64,000 nucleotides of DNA from Chryseolinea serpens (lineage in GTDB: Bacteria > Bacteroidota > Bacteroidia > Cytophagales > Cyclobacteriaceae), in assembly GCF_900129725.1 (NCBI RefSeq), contig NZ_FQWQ01000001.1, positions 2,542,001 through 2,606,000 of the forward strand, read 5' to 3'. The translations under genes were made by a program, and so were the position numbers. Below, piece by piece: positions 1 through 8,902 of the stretch (position 1 is its first letter; each line of letters starts with the position of its first letter). The notes under the pieces are model-generated. The model worked only from the letters and a program-made list of their open reading frames with translations. It made no database searches and was not told the origin of the DNA.

Positions 1-2
1 TT

Positions 3-1691
3 CGCGAGATCCTCGTCAATCCACACATCGTCATCCCTCCTCCTGGCCCCGACCCGGGCCCGGATCCCGAACCTTGGATGGCCGCGAATCAATTCCAACT
101 GCGATCGGCCAGCGCCAAAGCTCCCGCGTCGATCCAGGGCGATCTGAAAAAAATGGCCTCCATTAATTCGACCCTGCCGGCGCATGTACAAAACGGTTTG
201 TTCTCGGTTTCCGAAACCGTTGTGCGCGAAACGATCCAAAACAATTTCCACCTGCTGCACCCTTACTTGTGCTTGTGGCCCTGGTATTGGCCCTATTTTT
301 ATTTCTGCGACGAGATCGTTACCGTGTATACGGATTGCAACGGGCGCTTCAACTACGAATACCTGAATCTCACCAACGACAAGGACATTTATGTTTGGGT
401 AGAAGTTTGCATCAACGGCACGTGGGTCACCGTCTACAAGCCTGCGATACCTTGTCACACGCGATGGAATTATGCTTGCGGTTCCGACATCAACATTACC
501 ATCACCGATCCGCGCGTACTGCCCTGCACCTGTGGGCAACATTTACAAGGTGAGCTGGTGTGGTTCCGTTCCATCGGCGAGTATGCCACCGCGCTTCACA
601 TCGAGCAAGGCGACGCACACACAGTATCACTTCAAGGTGTCAACTTCCCTAATGTGGGTTGCACCGACGTTATTGATGCAAATCGCATCAGCCCGTTTGG
701 GGGAGGACTTGCCTTTAAACTGTTGTTCGGCGATGGATTGCCAAAGACCGGCATCACGCACTATCGTTGGAGAAAAACGCGGATCAAGAATGCGGCCTTG
801 GGAAATATTTTATTCCCCAGCACCAGCGTGGTGAATGGCCTGGTGCAGAAAACCTATTTCGTCATCACCACCGACAGCGGCGGACACATGCATTTCGAGA
901 CAAAGGCCGTCACGCTTGGCGCTGAAGGAAGCGGAGAAAATATCGGTTATCGCATTCCGCATTGGGACATCTACCAGGATCCCGGCGTGCCTGCGGCCGA
1001 TAAATTGCTCACCATCCAGTGGACCAGCCCCGACTTTTGGTCAGCCTCGTTGGACAGCAATGCCCTCGTAGAAGGTTTGTGGCGCTTCGACCTGGAGCTG
1101 CTCGAACTCGACGGCAGTGGCACTTTCCAAAGGGTGCCCGTTCCGAAGCAGGTATTCCAGGTATCGGACTACAACAATTCCGGAAACTCTGTTGATGCAC
1201 CCACCGATTACCTGAACATAAACCTGATGACGCCAACGCTTGCCTCCAATCTGAAAGTTAAAGTCCGGATCGACAATGCCCATTGTCAGTCCGACATTCA
1301 GGATGCAAACATCACCGTCAACAGCGTGGTGGAATATTCGGGACGATGCGGCTTCCTGCATTATACCGCGTTGAACCAGCCGGTGCACATCAGCTTTATC
1401 GCCGCGCACCCGAGAAATTTTGCCACGTTTGGTTTTACTGTGACAAAGGGCAACAACACGGAGAACCCCGGCATCAACCAGAGTGGTTATGTCCTTTCCA
1501 GTGTGGGATTGTATGCACTGTCCGGCGGAATATTTTTCAGGGACGTGCTCGTGTCACAACTCCTGGGCACCTGCCCGCAGGCCGCGTTCGCCGAAAACCT
1601 GGGCGTGTATTCGCTGGCAACCGACGGTTCACGGCGCCTCTATGAATATGATGCGTGGGATACCAACGCATTTGCCCTTAGCAATACCTGA
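3..1691 (+). CDS. Large exported protein, 3' part only (5' end outside window)
   Basis: The reading frame is open from base 3 with no start codon needed, so the gene begins left of the window; the first ATG at 78 lies after a proline/aspartate-rich stretch (PPPGPDPGPDPEP) that looks like an interdomain linker. After it come a short helical region, an aromatic block (LCLWPWYWPYFYFC), then a beta-rich segment with TDCNGRF and paired cysteines that resembles a transthyretin or carboxypeptidase-regulatory-like fold (inference). The remaining ~350 residues look like a beta-rich module without a motif I can name. The protein ends without a recognisable T9SS C-terminal domain. Function is unknown; an extracellular or surface-structure role is a guess. 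It is followed immediately by a strong terminator. Confidence 0.75.
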   Translation, partial: REILVNPHIVIPPPGPDPGPDPEPWMAANQFQLRSASAKAPASIQGDLKKMASINSTLPAHVQNGLFSVSETVVRETIQNNFHLLHPYLCLWPWYWPYFYFCDEIVTVYTDCNGRFNYEYLNLTNDKDIYVWVEVCINGTWVTVYKPAIPCHTRWNYACGSDINITITDPRVLPCTCGQHLQGELVWFRSIGEYATALHIEQGDAHTVSLQGVNFPNVGCTDVIDANRISPFGGGLAFKLLFGDGLPKTGITHYRWRKTRIKNAALGNILFPSTSVVNGLVQKTYFVITTDSGGHMHFETKAVTLGAEGSGENIGYRIPHWDIYQDPGVPAADKLLTIQWTSPDFWSASLDSNALVEGLWRFDLELLELDGSGTFQRVPVPKQVFQVSDYNNSGNSVDAPTDYLNINLMTPTLASNLKVKVRIDNAHCQSDIQDANITVNSVVEYSGRCGFLHYTALNQPVHISFIAAHPRNFATFGFTVTKGNNTENPGINQSGYVLSSVGLYALSGGIFFRDVLVSQLLGTCPQAAFAENLGVYSLATDGSRRLYEYDAWDTNAFALSNT

Positions 1692-1696
1692 TTTTG

Positions 1697-1735
1697 AAAC
1701 TCTTGCAGGCACACTCGCCTGCAAGAGTTTTTTTT
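1697..1735 (+). terminator. Rho-independent terminator
   Basis: A perfect 14-bp stem (AAACTCTTGCAGGC at 1697-1710 with its complement at 1717-1730), 6-nt loop, followed by TTTTT. It starts 5 bp after the stop of the upstream gene and separates it from the convergent serine hydrolase gene. Confidence 0.92.
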
Positions 1736-1741
1736 ATCTCA

Positions 1742-2911
1742 TCAATCCAACATCAGCTTATACAATTTCTCGAGCGCCACCGTAGTTTGTTTGTGCAGGG
1801 GGCTTTCGGTTACCGTGCCCAGGTTTATCGCCACAAACATGTACGTATCCTTTTCAGGAAAGTAATACAACTGGCAGCCGGCGCCGAGCCCGCCACCGCT
1901 ATGACCGTAGCCAGTGTGCCCCTGAAATTTGCCATAGTCCAGCCCAAGCCCGTAGGTGGGATTGCCTTTGCTGTCGTTGGCCCACGATTTCATCAGATCG
2001 AGCGTGGACGGTTTGAGAAGTTTGCCCTGCATCAGTCCTTTTAAAAAAGCGAGTGCTTCTGCCGGCGTGGTCACTATGCCATCGTCGCCAATCAAGGCGC
2101 GCACGTTGTTGCGTTGCAAAAGGGAAACGTTTTCCAGTAGGCCGTCGCTATAACGATCCCAGTAGGCATTGACCAACCCGGGGTAGTCGAGGTAGTGCGG
2201 GTCGTTCCGATAAAATGTGTTGGTCAGGCCCAGCGGGGTGAAGATCACTTCCTGCATGTACCGGGCGTGATCGCCGGTGATGGCATCGACAATGAGTGCC
2301 AGCACCACATAGTTTGTGTTGCGATAGGAATACTTGCTCGCGGGCGCAAAATCCAGCGACTTACCGCCGATGTATTTGAGATAGTCTTCCGGTGTGAAGT
2401 CGTGTTCGGGATGCTGTAATAAGGTCGTGATGTATGTGGGGATGGAATTGTATTCAGGGATCCCCGAAGTATGATTCATCAACATGCGAATGGTGATGGT
2501 CGAAGGCTTGTCGATGTAGCGACTGTACTTTTCAGGAAGATACCGGGTCATCGGCGCGTCGAGATCGATTTTATTTTCTTCGTACAACTTCAGGAGGCAT
2601 ACGGCCAGGTAGGTCTTCGAGATACTTTGCAGGTATTGCAGGTGGCACAAAGCCATCGGTGTTTTGTCTTCCACTTTGGCCAACCCTTGCGCCACACTCC
2701 ACGCCTCGTTCGGCGTTTGTATGCTCAACACCGCGCCGGGCACACCCTGGTTCACCAGGTCGTCCAAAATTTGTCGCGCACTGTCGCGAGTGGAAGAAGC
2801 GCTCGCAGGGGTTGCTTCGTTGCAGGCTTTTGTCGCCAGATCGCCGACATAGGGTGAGCAACCTGCGGTGAGCCCTGCGACGATGAAAAGATAAACTATA
2901 ATGTGTTTCAT
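1742..2911 (-). CDS. Serine hydrolase lipoprotein, class C beta-lactamase fold
   Basis: The 389-residue product has a lipoprotein signal peptide with lipobox LTAGC (Cys18), so it should be anchored on the periplasmic side of a membrane. The beta-lactamase/D-aminopeptidase/esterase fold is supported by the three active-site boxes: S96-I-S-K99 (SxxK), Y196-R-N198 (YxN) and H337-S-G339 (HxG in place of KTG). Members of this family act as esterases, peptidases or transpeptidase-like enzymes; HxG rather than KTG is typical of the non-penicillinase branch, so antibiotic resistance should not be assumed. It lies 12 bp downstream of the outer-membrane barrel gene on the same strand and probably shares its transcript. 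Substrate unknown. Confidence 0.9.
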   Translation of the reverse strand: MKHIIVYLFIVAGLTAGCSPYVGDLATKACNEATPASASSTRDSARQILDDLVNQGVPGAVLSIQTPNEAWSVAQGLAKVEDKTPMALCHLQYLQSISKTYLAVCLLKLYEENKIDLDAPMTRYLPEKYSRYIDKPSTITIRMLMNHTSGIPEYNSIPTYITTLLQHPEHDFTPEDYLKYIGGKSLDFAPASKYSYRNTNYVVLALIVDAITGDHARYMQEVIFTPLGLTNTFYRNDPHYLDYPGLVNAYWDRYSDGLLENVSLLQRNNVRALIGDDGIVTTPAEALAFLKGLMQGKLLKPSTLDLMKSWANDSKGNPTYGLGLDYGKFQGHTGYGHSGGGLGAGCQLYYFPEKDTYMFVAINLGTVTESPLHKQTTVALEKLYKLMLD

Positions 2912-2923
2912 GAATTTCTTTGA

Positions 2924-3520
2924 TTAAAAATGAACTCTCGAACCCACCTGCACCAATGTTTCGGGCACCACGGGCACGCTCTTGTTATAGCCGCTGACCA
3001 CCAAAAGCTGATAGCTGACAAACGGCGACACCAACGCCTGGCCCGATCCCTGCACGTTATATCCCGCCGATATTCCAATCGGCAACGTCAGCATCCCCTT
3101 GCCCCTGTGACCCGCGGTTTTCCACTCGCCATGGGTTTGTTTTAACGCGGGCGACGGACGGCTTGCCAGCAAGTAGCCAATACCAGCCTTGAGTTCTCCA
3201 TAAAAATTATCGCCAATGCCCGGACGCCAAACCGGCTGGGTATAGAAAAGCAGTCCGTTTCCAATGGTCCTGTTGCGATACCACACTACCGACAATTGCT
3301 GCACAAATTTTTGATTCCCCGTGTAGCTCACCTCGGTGCCGAGGCCTATCCCCACATTCTTGAAATTGGATTTGAGATCGTGGAAGGGCACCGCGAAAGC
3401 ATGGAACTGGAGGGTGACAATGATGGGGAAATCCTGGTAGGTCCGGGGTGAATCCGATTGGCCCCTGGCCGATAGAGCAAAACAAAAACATAGGGCCAGG
3501 CCTTGTGCAAGGTGTTTCAT
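2924..3520 (-). CDS. Small outer-membrane beta-barrel protein (hypothetical)
   Basis: The 198-residue product begins with a clear Sec signal peptide (MKHLAQGLALCFCFALSARG) and consists of alternating polar/hydrophobic strands rich in Tyr, Gly and Phe. It ends in phenylalanine (VGSRVHF), the usual last residue of barrel proteins inserted by the BAM complex. No family can be named from sequence alone. It sits between a LytTR regulator gene upstream and the serine hydrolase gene 12 bp downstream, all on the minus strand, so the hydrolase and barrel are likely co-transcribed. Confidence 0.7.
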   Translation of the reverse strand: MKHLAQGLALCFCFALSARGQSDSPRTYQDFPIIVTLQFHAFAVPFHDLKSNFKNVGIGLGTEVSYTGNQKFVQQLSVVWYRNRTIGNGLLFYTQPVWRPGIGDNFYGELKAGIGYLLASRPSPALKQTHGEWKTAGHRGKGMLTLPIGISAGYNVQGSGQALVSPFVSYQLLVVSGYNKSVPVVPETLVQVGSRVHF

Positions 3521-3625
3521 GGATGGAATGATTTACAAGACAATATTACGGCGGCCGGTTTGGCCTGGGTTGGACTTTCCGGGGGTTTTCCGGCGAAGTG
3601 TGGCAACTTTATCCGCCAATTGCCG

Positions 3626-4444
3626 TCACTCCGGCTGAAACCAGCTCTTAAATGCGCTGGCTTTGGTGCGGCTCACCGTGATTTCGGCAGGGAATTGTTC
3701 GGTCGCGGCGATGAGCACCTCCAGCTTGCCGTTTTCGGCACGCCGGAATCCCTGGATCACCTGGCGGTGCAAAATGTATTGACGGTTAAGGCGGAAGAAA
3801 ACCGAGGGCAGGTTCTTCTCCAGTTTGTCGAGCGACTGGTCCACCACAAACTTTTTGCCTGTCAGCTGGAACACCATCACATACTCCCCCTCCACCGAAA
3901 AACCCGCAACCGTTTCGAAGGTTAACTTTAGATCTTGTTTGCCTTGCTTCACCACCAGGCCATCGGTGCGCTCGCGTTTTTCTTCGTGCCGCTCGGCTTC
4001 CAGGGTTTTCCATTGATTATAAAAATAGAAACCGATATAAATGCCATTGATCACAAAAAACCAGATGCTGATGATGAAGATGTCGGTGGTGTAGAAGTTC
4101 AGTGCGGCGGGTTTGCCCCGGGCAATCCAACTGGAGAGCTCGGTTAGTGCGATGAGGATGGCCAACCCCAGCACGATGGTGGTGGCCAGTTGAACCACGA
4201 TGCGCTTGACCAGGCCTTGGTGGAACGGCAGCTTCCGGTCGAGGTAGAAAATAAGTTTACGGACGGCCCACCAGGCGATATAGCCCTGCACCGTGTCGAG
4301 TGTGAAGGTGATGAGCAGGAACCAGCGCAGGCGAATGTTGGAATAGGTGAGATAGTAGTTGAAGGCGCTGATAAACGGTATCAGCACCAGGAACAGCGTC
4401 ACATCGGGACGATACGGATTTCGGGCAGAACGGTCTTCCTTCAT
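3626..4444 (-). CDS. Membrane-anchored LytTR-type transcriptional regulator
   Basis: The 272-residue protein has an N-terminal membrane part with about four hydrophobic helices (roughly residues 14-35, 40-60, 82-105 and 124-146), a short charged linker (about 150-165), and a C-terminal LytTR DNA-binding domain (about 170-270) with the typical FFRLNRQYILHRQVI segment. It lacks a receiver domain, so it is not a classical response regulator; membrane-bound LytTR proteins are thought to sense membrane or lipid cues directly. It lies upstream of the barrel and serine hydrolase genes on the same strand (105-bp gap), which makes those genes candidate targets (inference). Confidence 0.85.
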   Translation of the reverse strand: MKEDRSARNPYRPDVTLFLVLIPFISAFNYYLTYSNIRLRWFLLITFTLDTVQGYIAWWAVRKLIFYLDRKLPFHQGLVKRIVVQLATTIVLGLAILIALTELSSWIARGKPAALNFYTTDIFIISIWFFVINGIYIGFYFYNQWKTLEAERHEEKRERTDGLVVKQGKQDLKLTFETVAGFSVEGEYVMVFQLTGKKFVVDQSLDKLEKNLPSVFFRLNRQYILHRQVIQGFRRAENGKLEVLIAATEQFPAEITVSRTKASAFKSWFQPE

Positions 4445-4619
4445 GGGATACTCAGAGCCACAAAAATAACGAAAAGTCCCTTCAGCAATTCAGTCCATGA
4501 AGAGGAGTCGCTTGCTGGAAGAAATTTATCTTAAAGGCTTGTTGAGGTGGCCAGCGCTTTCCCTTCACATTGTCGCTGGAATTTACGTCCTTCACGAGCG
4601 AACCCCAATCCGGATCCCC

Positions 4620-4892
4620 ATGCTGTACATGATCATCGAGCGATTTCACCCGCATCAACTGCGCACGTTATACCAACGATTTGATGAAAAGGGGCGCATG
4701 CTCCCCGAGGGCGTACGGTATATCAACAGTTGGATCGACGAAAATGTCACCGTTTGTTACCAGGTGATGGAAAGCGAATCCATCGAACAACTCCAGGAAT
4801 GGGTTGGTCGCTGGAACGACCTGGCCGATTTTGAGATCATCCCCCTGATCACCTCGGCACAGGCAAAAGAAAAAGTATTGGGCGGAAAGTGA
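4620..4892 (+). CDS. DUF3303 family small protein
   Basis: I take the ATG at 4620, giving 90 residues (MLYMIIERFHPHQL...). The frame is open to an ATG at 4497, but the extra 41 residues do not resemble the family, whose members begin MLYM(V/I)IE. Conserved features are the MLPEGVRYINSWID segment, CYQVMES and the WNDLADFEIIPLITSAQA tail, as in ferredoxin-like-fold DUF3303 proteins of cyanobacteria and other bacteria. The function is unknown. It is convergent with tenA, whose stop lies 7 bp away. Confidence 0.8.
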   Translation: MLYMIIERFHPHQLRTLYQRFDEKGRMLPEGVRYINSWIDENVTVCYQVMESESIEQLQEWVGRWNDLADFEIIPLITSAQAKEKVLGGK

Positions 4893-4899
4893 GCTTTCC

Positions 4900-5559
4900 C
4901 TAGCCTGCCACCGGCCATTGCTCCAACCTCCAGGCACTGTCCCAAAACATCCACTCCAACTGGCAGCCGGTGAGAAACGCTTCCGTCATGAACGCCCTTT
5001 GATCGGGAGTGCAGGTGGCGGCGACCTCATCGCAAATCCGGATCGCTTTGCCGACGACGATCCCGAAGTCATTGCCCGAATAGGTGTTGATCCATTCCTG
5101 ATAGGGATTGCCCTCTTTATTTTGATGCTGAAATATATAATCACCGACTTCCTTATAAACCCAGAAACAAGGCAACACCGCCGCCATGGCAATTTCAACG
5201 GGTGCGATAGCCGCCGTGCTGATCAGGTAACTATTGTAGTGATGACATGCCGGTGACACTTCGATTTTCTTTGCGCCGTCTTGTCCGCTCAAATACCCGG
5301 CATGCAAAGCACTCTCCACGACGATGGCGCCTTCTGCAAACCGGATAAAATCGAGCACATGATCTTTGCGATGCGCGCGCGCCGCAATCATGGCCAGCGC
5401 CCTCCCAAAGTTCTCAAGATAACGGGCATCTTGCGCGATGTAGAAATTGAACTTCTGCCGGTCCAACGTGCCTTCGATCATTCCTTTGATAAAGGGCATG
5501 ACGACAATTTGGTCATAAATGGGTTGTGCCTTTTCCCAGGCCGATTTACTCCAGGTCAT
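4900..5559 (-). CDS. tenA: Aminopyrimidine aminohydrolase / thiaminase II (TenA family)
   Basis: TenA hydrolyses aminomethyl-pyrimidine to hydroxymethyl-pyrimidine, salvaging the pyrimidine half of degraded thiamine for ThiD. The 219-residue length is normal for the family. Asp44 (in QDARYLENF), the catalytic-position Cys131 in VLPCFWVYKEVG, and Glu202 (QLEWMFWD) match the known active-site pattern of TenA. It is the last gene of the TPP-riboswitch-controlled operon thiM-thiE-thiD-tenA, and its start overlaps the thiD end by 14 bp, indicating translational coupling. The family also contains thiaminases acting on thiamine itself; the operon context favours salvage. Confidence 0.94.
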   Translation of the reverse strand: MTWSKSAWEKAQPIYDQIVVMPFIKGMIEGTLDRQKFNFYIAQDARYLENFGRALAMIAARAHRKDHVLDFIRFAEGAIVVESALHAGYLSGQDGAKKIEVSPACHHYNSYLISTAAIAPVEIAMAAVLPCFWVYKEVGDYIFQHQNKEGNPYQEWINTYSGNDFGIVVGKAIRICDEVAATCTPDQRAFMTEAFLTGCQLEWMFWDSAWRLEQWPVAG

Positions 5560-6376
5560 GTGTGATCAGTTTTTGAGGATTGAAAAAGTGATTGAGCGGA
5601 CCATGTCCCTCACCCGTCTGTACATTTCTGCCTGCTTCTATGGCCTGGTGCACATACTGCGTGGCCTTTGCGATGGCTTCCACCATTTCAATGCCCCGCG
5701 CCCGGTAAGCGGCAATGGCAGAAGAAAGTGTGCATCCTGTTCCGTGCGTGTTGTCGGTGTCGATGAAACCCGATTCGAAAATCTCCTCTCTTCCGTTGGC
5801 ATCCAGGTATACGTCAAACAGGTGATCACCCTTGAGGTGGGCGCCTTTGATCAACACAGCGCGGCAACCTGTCTTGATGATCGCGCGCGCGGCCAACCGC
5901 ATGTCGTCTTTATTTTTTATCGAGATGCCCGCGAGGAGCTGCGCCTCGTGCACATTGGGTGTCACCAGGTCGGACAGCGGGAAAAGCTTTTTCTGTAGGG
6001 TATCGATCGTGTTGTCCTCGATAAGTTTGTCACCACTGGTGGCCACCATCACCGGATCCAGGATCACGGGCACAGCATATGCTTTGATGGCCGAGGCTAT
6101 GGCCACCGCCAGCTCTGCCGTGTGCACCATGCCTATTTTTATTGCCGCGGGCCGGATGTCGTCCATCACTACTTTTATCTGATCGTGAACGATGGCCGGC
6201 GGTATGCTGTGTATGCCAAATACACCCCGCGTGTTTTGAACCGTGATGGCGGTGATCGCGGAGGTGCCAAAGCATCCCAACGCTGAAAAAGTTTTTAGGT
6301 CGGCTTGTATGCCCGCACCGCCGCCACTGTCGGAGCCGGCGATGGTCAATACACTATAATAACGCAACATGGTCAT
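5546..6376 (-). CDS. thiD: Hydroxymethylpyrimidine/phosphomethylpyrimidine kinase
   Basis: ThiD phosphorylates HMP to HMP-P and then to HMP-PP, the pyrimidine precursor of thiamine phosphate. The ribokinase-like protein (276 residues) carries the N-terminal [20 protein letters not shown] signature at residues 11-30 and the anion-hole/catalytic motif HGTGCTLSS with Cys215. The start codon follows the thiE stop directly (TAA then ATG); a second ATG two codons later is equally possible. The 3' end overlaps tenA. No fused ThiE or TenA domain is present. Confidence 0.95.
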   Translation of the reverse strand: MTMLRYYSVLTIAGSDSGGGAGIQADLKTFSALGCFGTSAITAITVQNTRGVFGIHSIPPAIVHDQIKVVMDDIRPAAIKIGMVHTAELAVAIASAIKAYAVPVILDPVMVATSGDKLIEDNTIDTLQKKLFPLSDLVTPNVHEAQLLAGISIKNKDDMRLAARAIIKTGCRAVLIKGAHLKGDHLFDVYLDANGREEIFESGFIDTDNTHGTGCTLSSAIAAYRARGIEMVEAIAKATQYVHQAIEAGRNVQTGEGHGPLNHFFNPQKLITHDLE

Positions 6377-7018
6377 TTACTTTAGGGCTCTTTCTATTTC
6401 CATTCGAATGGTTTCTGCTGCCCGCGCCGGATCGGGAGCGGAACAGATCGCAGACACTACCGCCAGGCAATCGGCGCCGGCAGACATTATCGCAAAAGCA
6501 TTGTCGCTTTTTATTCCTCCAATCGCCACCAGGGGTTTTGAGCAAAGCGATCTGATCTTGCGGACACCGTCCAATCCCCATTCGGTAATTGTGTCGGTTT
6601 TGGTTGGGGTGGCGTACACAGGACTGATGCCTAAATAGTCGGCGTGGTGGGCGGCAGCACTCGTCGCTTGTGATTCTTCCTCTATGGAGTAACCGATCAC
6701 GTGATGCTCCGGCCATTCCCTCCGAATTTCCACGGGCGACCTATCCGAGTTGCCAACATGGATGCCCGCGGCGTGACAAGCTTTGGCTACATTCAAATTA
6801 TCATTAATGATCAGGGGGACATGGTAGCGGTCCAGCATTTGCTTTAGCCGCAGGGCTTTCTCTATAAAACCTTTTTCATCCAGGTCTTTCTCACGCAGTT
6901 GAACCAGGTCGACGCCTCCCTTCACGGCGGCTTCGGTGATCTTGATAAGGTCTCTGCCCAAACAAGCTTTCTCGTCGGTCACCAGGTACAAGCGATATGG
7001 AAATTCCTGCTGCCTCAC
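6377..7018 (-). CDS. thiE: Thiamine-phosphate synthase
   Basis: ThiE joins HMP-PP and hydroxyethylthiazole phosphate to give thiamine phosphate. The 213-residue TIM-barrel protein shows QLREKD (40-45), IINDN (70-74), the GIHVGNSD segment, PVYATPTK (133-140) and the IGGI phosphate loop (166-169). It overlaps thiM by 4 bp upstream and abuts thiD downstream, so the genes are tightly coupled. ThiE paralogues of the TenI type lack part of these motifs; here they are complete. Confidence 0.95.
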   Translation of the reverse strand: MRQQEFPYRLYLVTDEKACLGRDLIKITEAAVKGGVDLVQLREKDLDEKGFIEKALRLKQMLDRYHVPLIINDNLNVAKACHAAGIHVGNSDRSPVEIRREWPEHHVIGYSIEEESQATSAAAHHADYLGISPVYATPTKTDTITEWGLDGVRKIRSLCSKPLVAIGGIKSDNAFAIMSAGADCLAVVSAICSAPDPARAAETIRMEIERALK

Positions 7019-7812
7019 GCGCCTACTTTCAATCGCTCTGCAAAATCGCTTTCCCGAAGCGTGTACAAGCTATCAAGAAAATTCACTTGCAGACTTCCCG
7101 GCCCTTTCGAACGTTGCGCGGCCAGTTCACCTGCCACGCCCATCAACGCCATGGCCGCCACGGTGGCATTCATGGGGTCCTCGGGATGAACAGCAACAAA
7201 GGCTCCCGTCAATGCTGTAGCGGTACATCCCATGCCAGTCACGCGCGCCATCATCGGGTGGCCGTTCGACAGTTTGACCGTCTTGTCTTTATGCACAATA
7301 ATATCTGTGGCGCCGGAGATGCAGACCACGCTACCAAAATGTTGGTTGAGTGTCAACGCCGCATCCACGGCTTCTGTGCTTCGGTGAGTGCTGTCGACGC
7401 CTTTCGTTGGAGTGGTATGTTTGCTTGCCAGGGCCAGGATCTCGGAGGCATTGCCGCGAATGATGGTGGGGCGAAGTTGCAATAAACCCTCCAGCACTTC
7501 ATTGCGATAGGGCGTGGCCCCGGCACCGACCGGGTCGAGCACCCAGGGCACATGCAACGCATTGGCCTGCGCGATGGCGAGGTGCATGCTCTTCACCCAA
7601 TAGTCGTCGAGCGTGCCGATATTAATGACCAACGCGCCCACAATCGATACCATGTCCTTCATCTCTTCGTGGGCATGGGCCATGATGGGCGAAGCGCCGA
7701 CCGCCAAGAGCGCATTGGCGGTGTTGTTCATCACGACATAGTTGGTAATACTTTGTACGAGAGGAGATTTGTCCCGCACCAATACAATACTCTTCCACAG
7801 TTGCTCCTGCAT
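7015..7812 (-). CDS. thiM: Hydroxyethylthiazole kinase
   Basis: ThiM phosphorylates hydroxyethylthiazole salvaged from the environment. The 265-residue protein shows the family motifs SITNYVVMNNTAN (21-33), PIMAHAHEEM, DPVGAGAT (93-100), RGNASE (119-124) and GMGCTAT (193-199, Cys196 catalytic). It is first in the operon, about 80 bp after the TPP riboswitch. No genes for de novo synthesis (thiC, thiG, thiS, thiH) are in the window, so this operon looks dedicated to salvage and joining. Confidence 0.95.
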   Translation of the reverse strand: MQEQLWKSIVLVRDKSPLVQSITNYVVMNNTANALLAVGASPIMAHAHEEMKDMVSIVGALVINIGTLDDYWVKSMHLAIAQANALHVPWVLDPVGAGATPYRNEVLEGLLQLRPTIIRGNASEILALASKHTTPTKGVDSTHRSTEAVDAALTLNQHFGSVVCISGATDIIVHKDKTVKLSNGHPMMARVTGMGCTATALTGAFVAVHPEDPMNATVAAMALMGVAGELAAQRSKGPGSLQVNFLDSLYTLRESDFAERLKVGA

Positions 7813-7892
7813 AAACTAAACTTTAGATCGTAGATTATAAAAGGGCAATAGGAATTTTCCCGAATGGGATATGCACAGAGATTGCAGCATTA

Positions 7893-7968
7893 CTTTTCCC
7901 TTCGCCAGTATGACCTGGATCAGGTTCAAAGGGTATTATCTCAGTTCCTATTTTCGGAACACCCCTAA
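7893..7968 (-). promoter_or_regulatory. TPP riboswitch (THI element)
   Basis: Read on the minus strand, the segment contains the conserved parts in order: GGGGTGTTC, then CTGAGATAATACCC, then GAACCTGATC and CAGGTCATACTGGCG, followed by AAGGGAAA. These are the pyrimidine- and pyrophosphate-sensing arms of the TPP aptamer. It lies between a promoter-like element and thiM, so thiamine pyrophosphate should lower expression of the whole operon. No long T-tract hairpin is visible before thiM, which points to control of translation initiation (inference). Confidence 0.96.
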
Positions 7969-7976
7969 AGCCGTGT

Positions 7977-7984
7977 CAAAGCTA
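7977..7984 (-). promoter_or_regulatory. Bacteroidota -7 promoter element for the thi operon
   Basis: Minus-strand TAGCTTTG matches the TAnnTTTG consensus exactly and ends about 9 bp before the riboswitch, which puts the transcription start at the aptamer 5' edge. The matching upstream -33 element is not clear. Confidence 0.55.
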
Positions 7985-8013
7985 TAAAAAACTATTCTAG
8001 AAATGCTAATCGG

Positions 8014-8256
8014 TTACTTTTTAATTAAGCCGGGCGCGGCTTTGCATTGCCTGCACCACAGTCCTTTTCCCCGGGTGGCCCAGGCGATGAGGTAGATGGA
8101 AATTGTCAAAAGAAAAAATGACAGTGGCCAGAAGTTTAGATTCCAGAGGATCACTCCGATAGCTATGATCACGAAGATCGTACCCGACAGAAATAACTGC
8201 CATCGGTTTTTCTGGATCAGTGGGCCTCCGCAGGTTGGGCAGATCTTGTTGTTCAT
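8014..8256 (-). CDS. Small zinc-ribbon-like membrane protein (hypothetical)
   Basis: The 80-residue product starts MNNKICPTCGGPL and ends with CRQCKAAPGLIKK, giving two CxxC pairs that could form a split zinc ribbon. Between them lie two hydrophobic segments (about residues 21-40 and 43-62), so both cysteine pairs would be on the same side of the membrane. No family name can be given. It is upstream of the thi operon on the same strand, but the riboswitch promoter separates them. Confidence 0.65.
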   Translation of the reverse strand: MNNKICPTCGGPLIQKNRWQLFLSGTIFVIIAIGVILWNLNFWPLSFFLLTISIYLIAWATRGKGLWCRQCKAAPGLIKK

Positions 8257-8404
8257 CTATGGATTAGGTTGGCTACTGTACGCTGTGATCAGGGTTTTTC
8301 ACCGCTCGAACTTTTTACCATTCCTTCGAATCAATCTGGATAGAAATTTAATAAATTACCCGATCATAAATACCCCCATCGTCGTCCAACATCAATTCGG
8401 GATC

Positions 8405-8902
8405 ATGAACAACACAATGAGAGTCTACCATCGCTACCTTGGTTTTTTTCTTTCGGGCATCATGGCGATGTACGCCCTCAGCGGTATCGTTTTAATTTTC
8501 CGGGACACGGACTTTCTAAAACGCGAGACCGAAGTGGAGCGGCAACTCCCGGCAAATCTCCCCGGGGAAGAAATCGGTCGGTCACTCCGTCTGAAAGAAT
8601 TTAAGATCGAAAAGACGGAAGGAGACCTGGTCTATTTCCGGGAAGGCACGTATAACCAGTCCACCGGTCAGGCCAAGTTCAAAGCAAAGCAATTACCCTA
8701 CGTGCTGGACAAGATGACCAAGCTTCACAAAGCGAACACCAACCAGCCGTTATTTTTTCTGAACATCTTCTTCGGTGCAGGCCTGCTGTTTTTTGTTCTC
8801 TCCGCATTCTGGATGTTCCTGCCCAACACAGACATCTTTCGGAAAGGCGTATTTTTCGCAGTCGGAGGTCTGGTGCTTACTTTGATCTTAATTCTCTTGT
8901 AG
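8405..8902 (+). CDS. PepSY-associated-TM-like small membrane protein
   Basis: I choose the ATG at 8405 (MNNTMRVYHRYLGFFLSG), giving 165 residues; the frame is open upstream to 8096, but that part overlaps the antisense small gene and is basic and non-membrane in character. The start RVYHRYLGFFLSGIMAMYALSGIVLIF resembles the first helix of PepSY-associated membrane proteins. A soluble domain of about 80 residues follows, then two C-terminal helices. Such proteins often accompany iron or redox functions in Bacteroidota, but the neighbours give no clue. Confidence 0.65.
   Translation: MNNTMRVYHRYLGFFLSGIMAMYALSGIVLIFRDTDFLKRETEVERQLPANLPGEEIGRSLRLKEFKIEKTEGDLVYFREGTYNQSTGQAKFKAKQLPYVLDKMTKLHKANTNQPLFFLNIFFGAGLLFFVLSAFWMFLPNTDIFRKGVFFAVGGLVLTLILILL

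Noticed and set aside
4497-4619. Upstream extension of the DUF3303 protein
   Set aside because: The 41 added residues do not resemble the family, whose members begin at the MLYM start at 4620.
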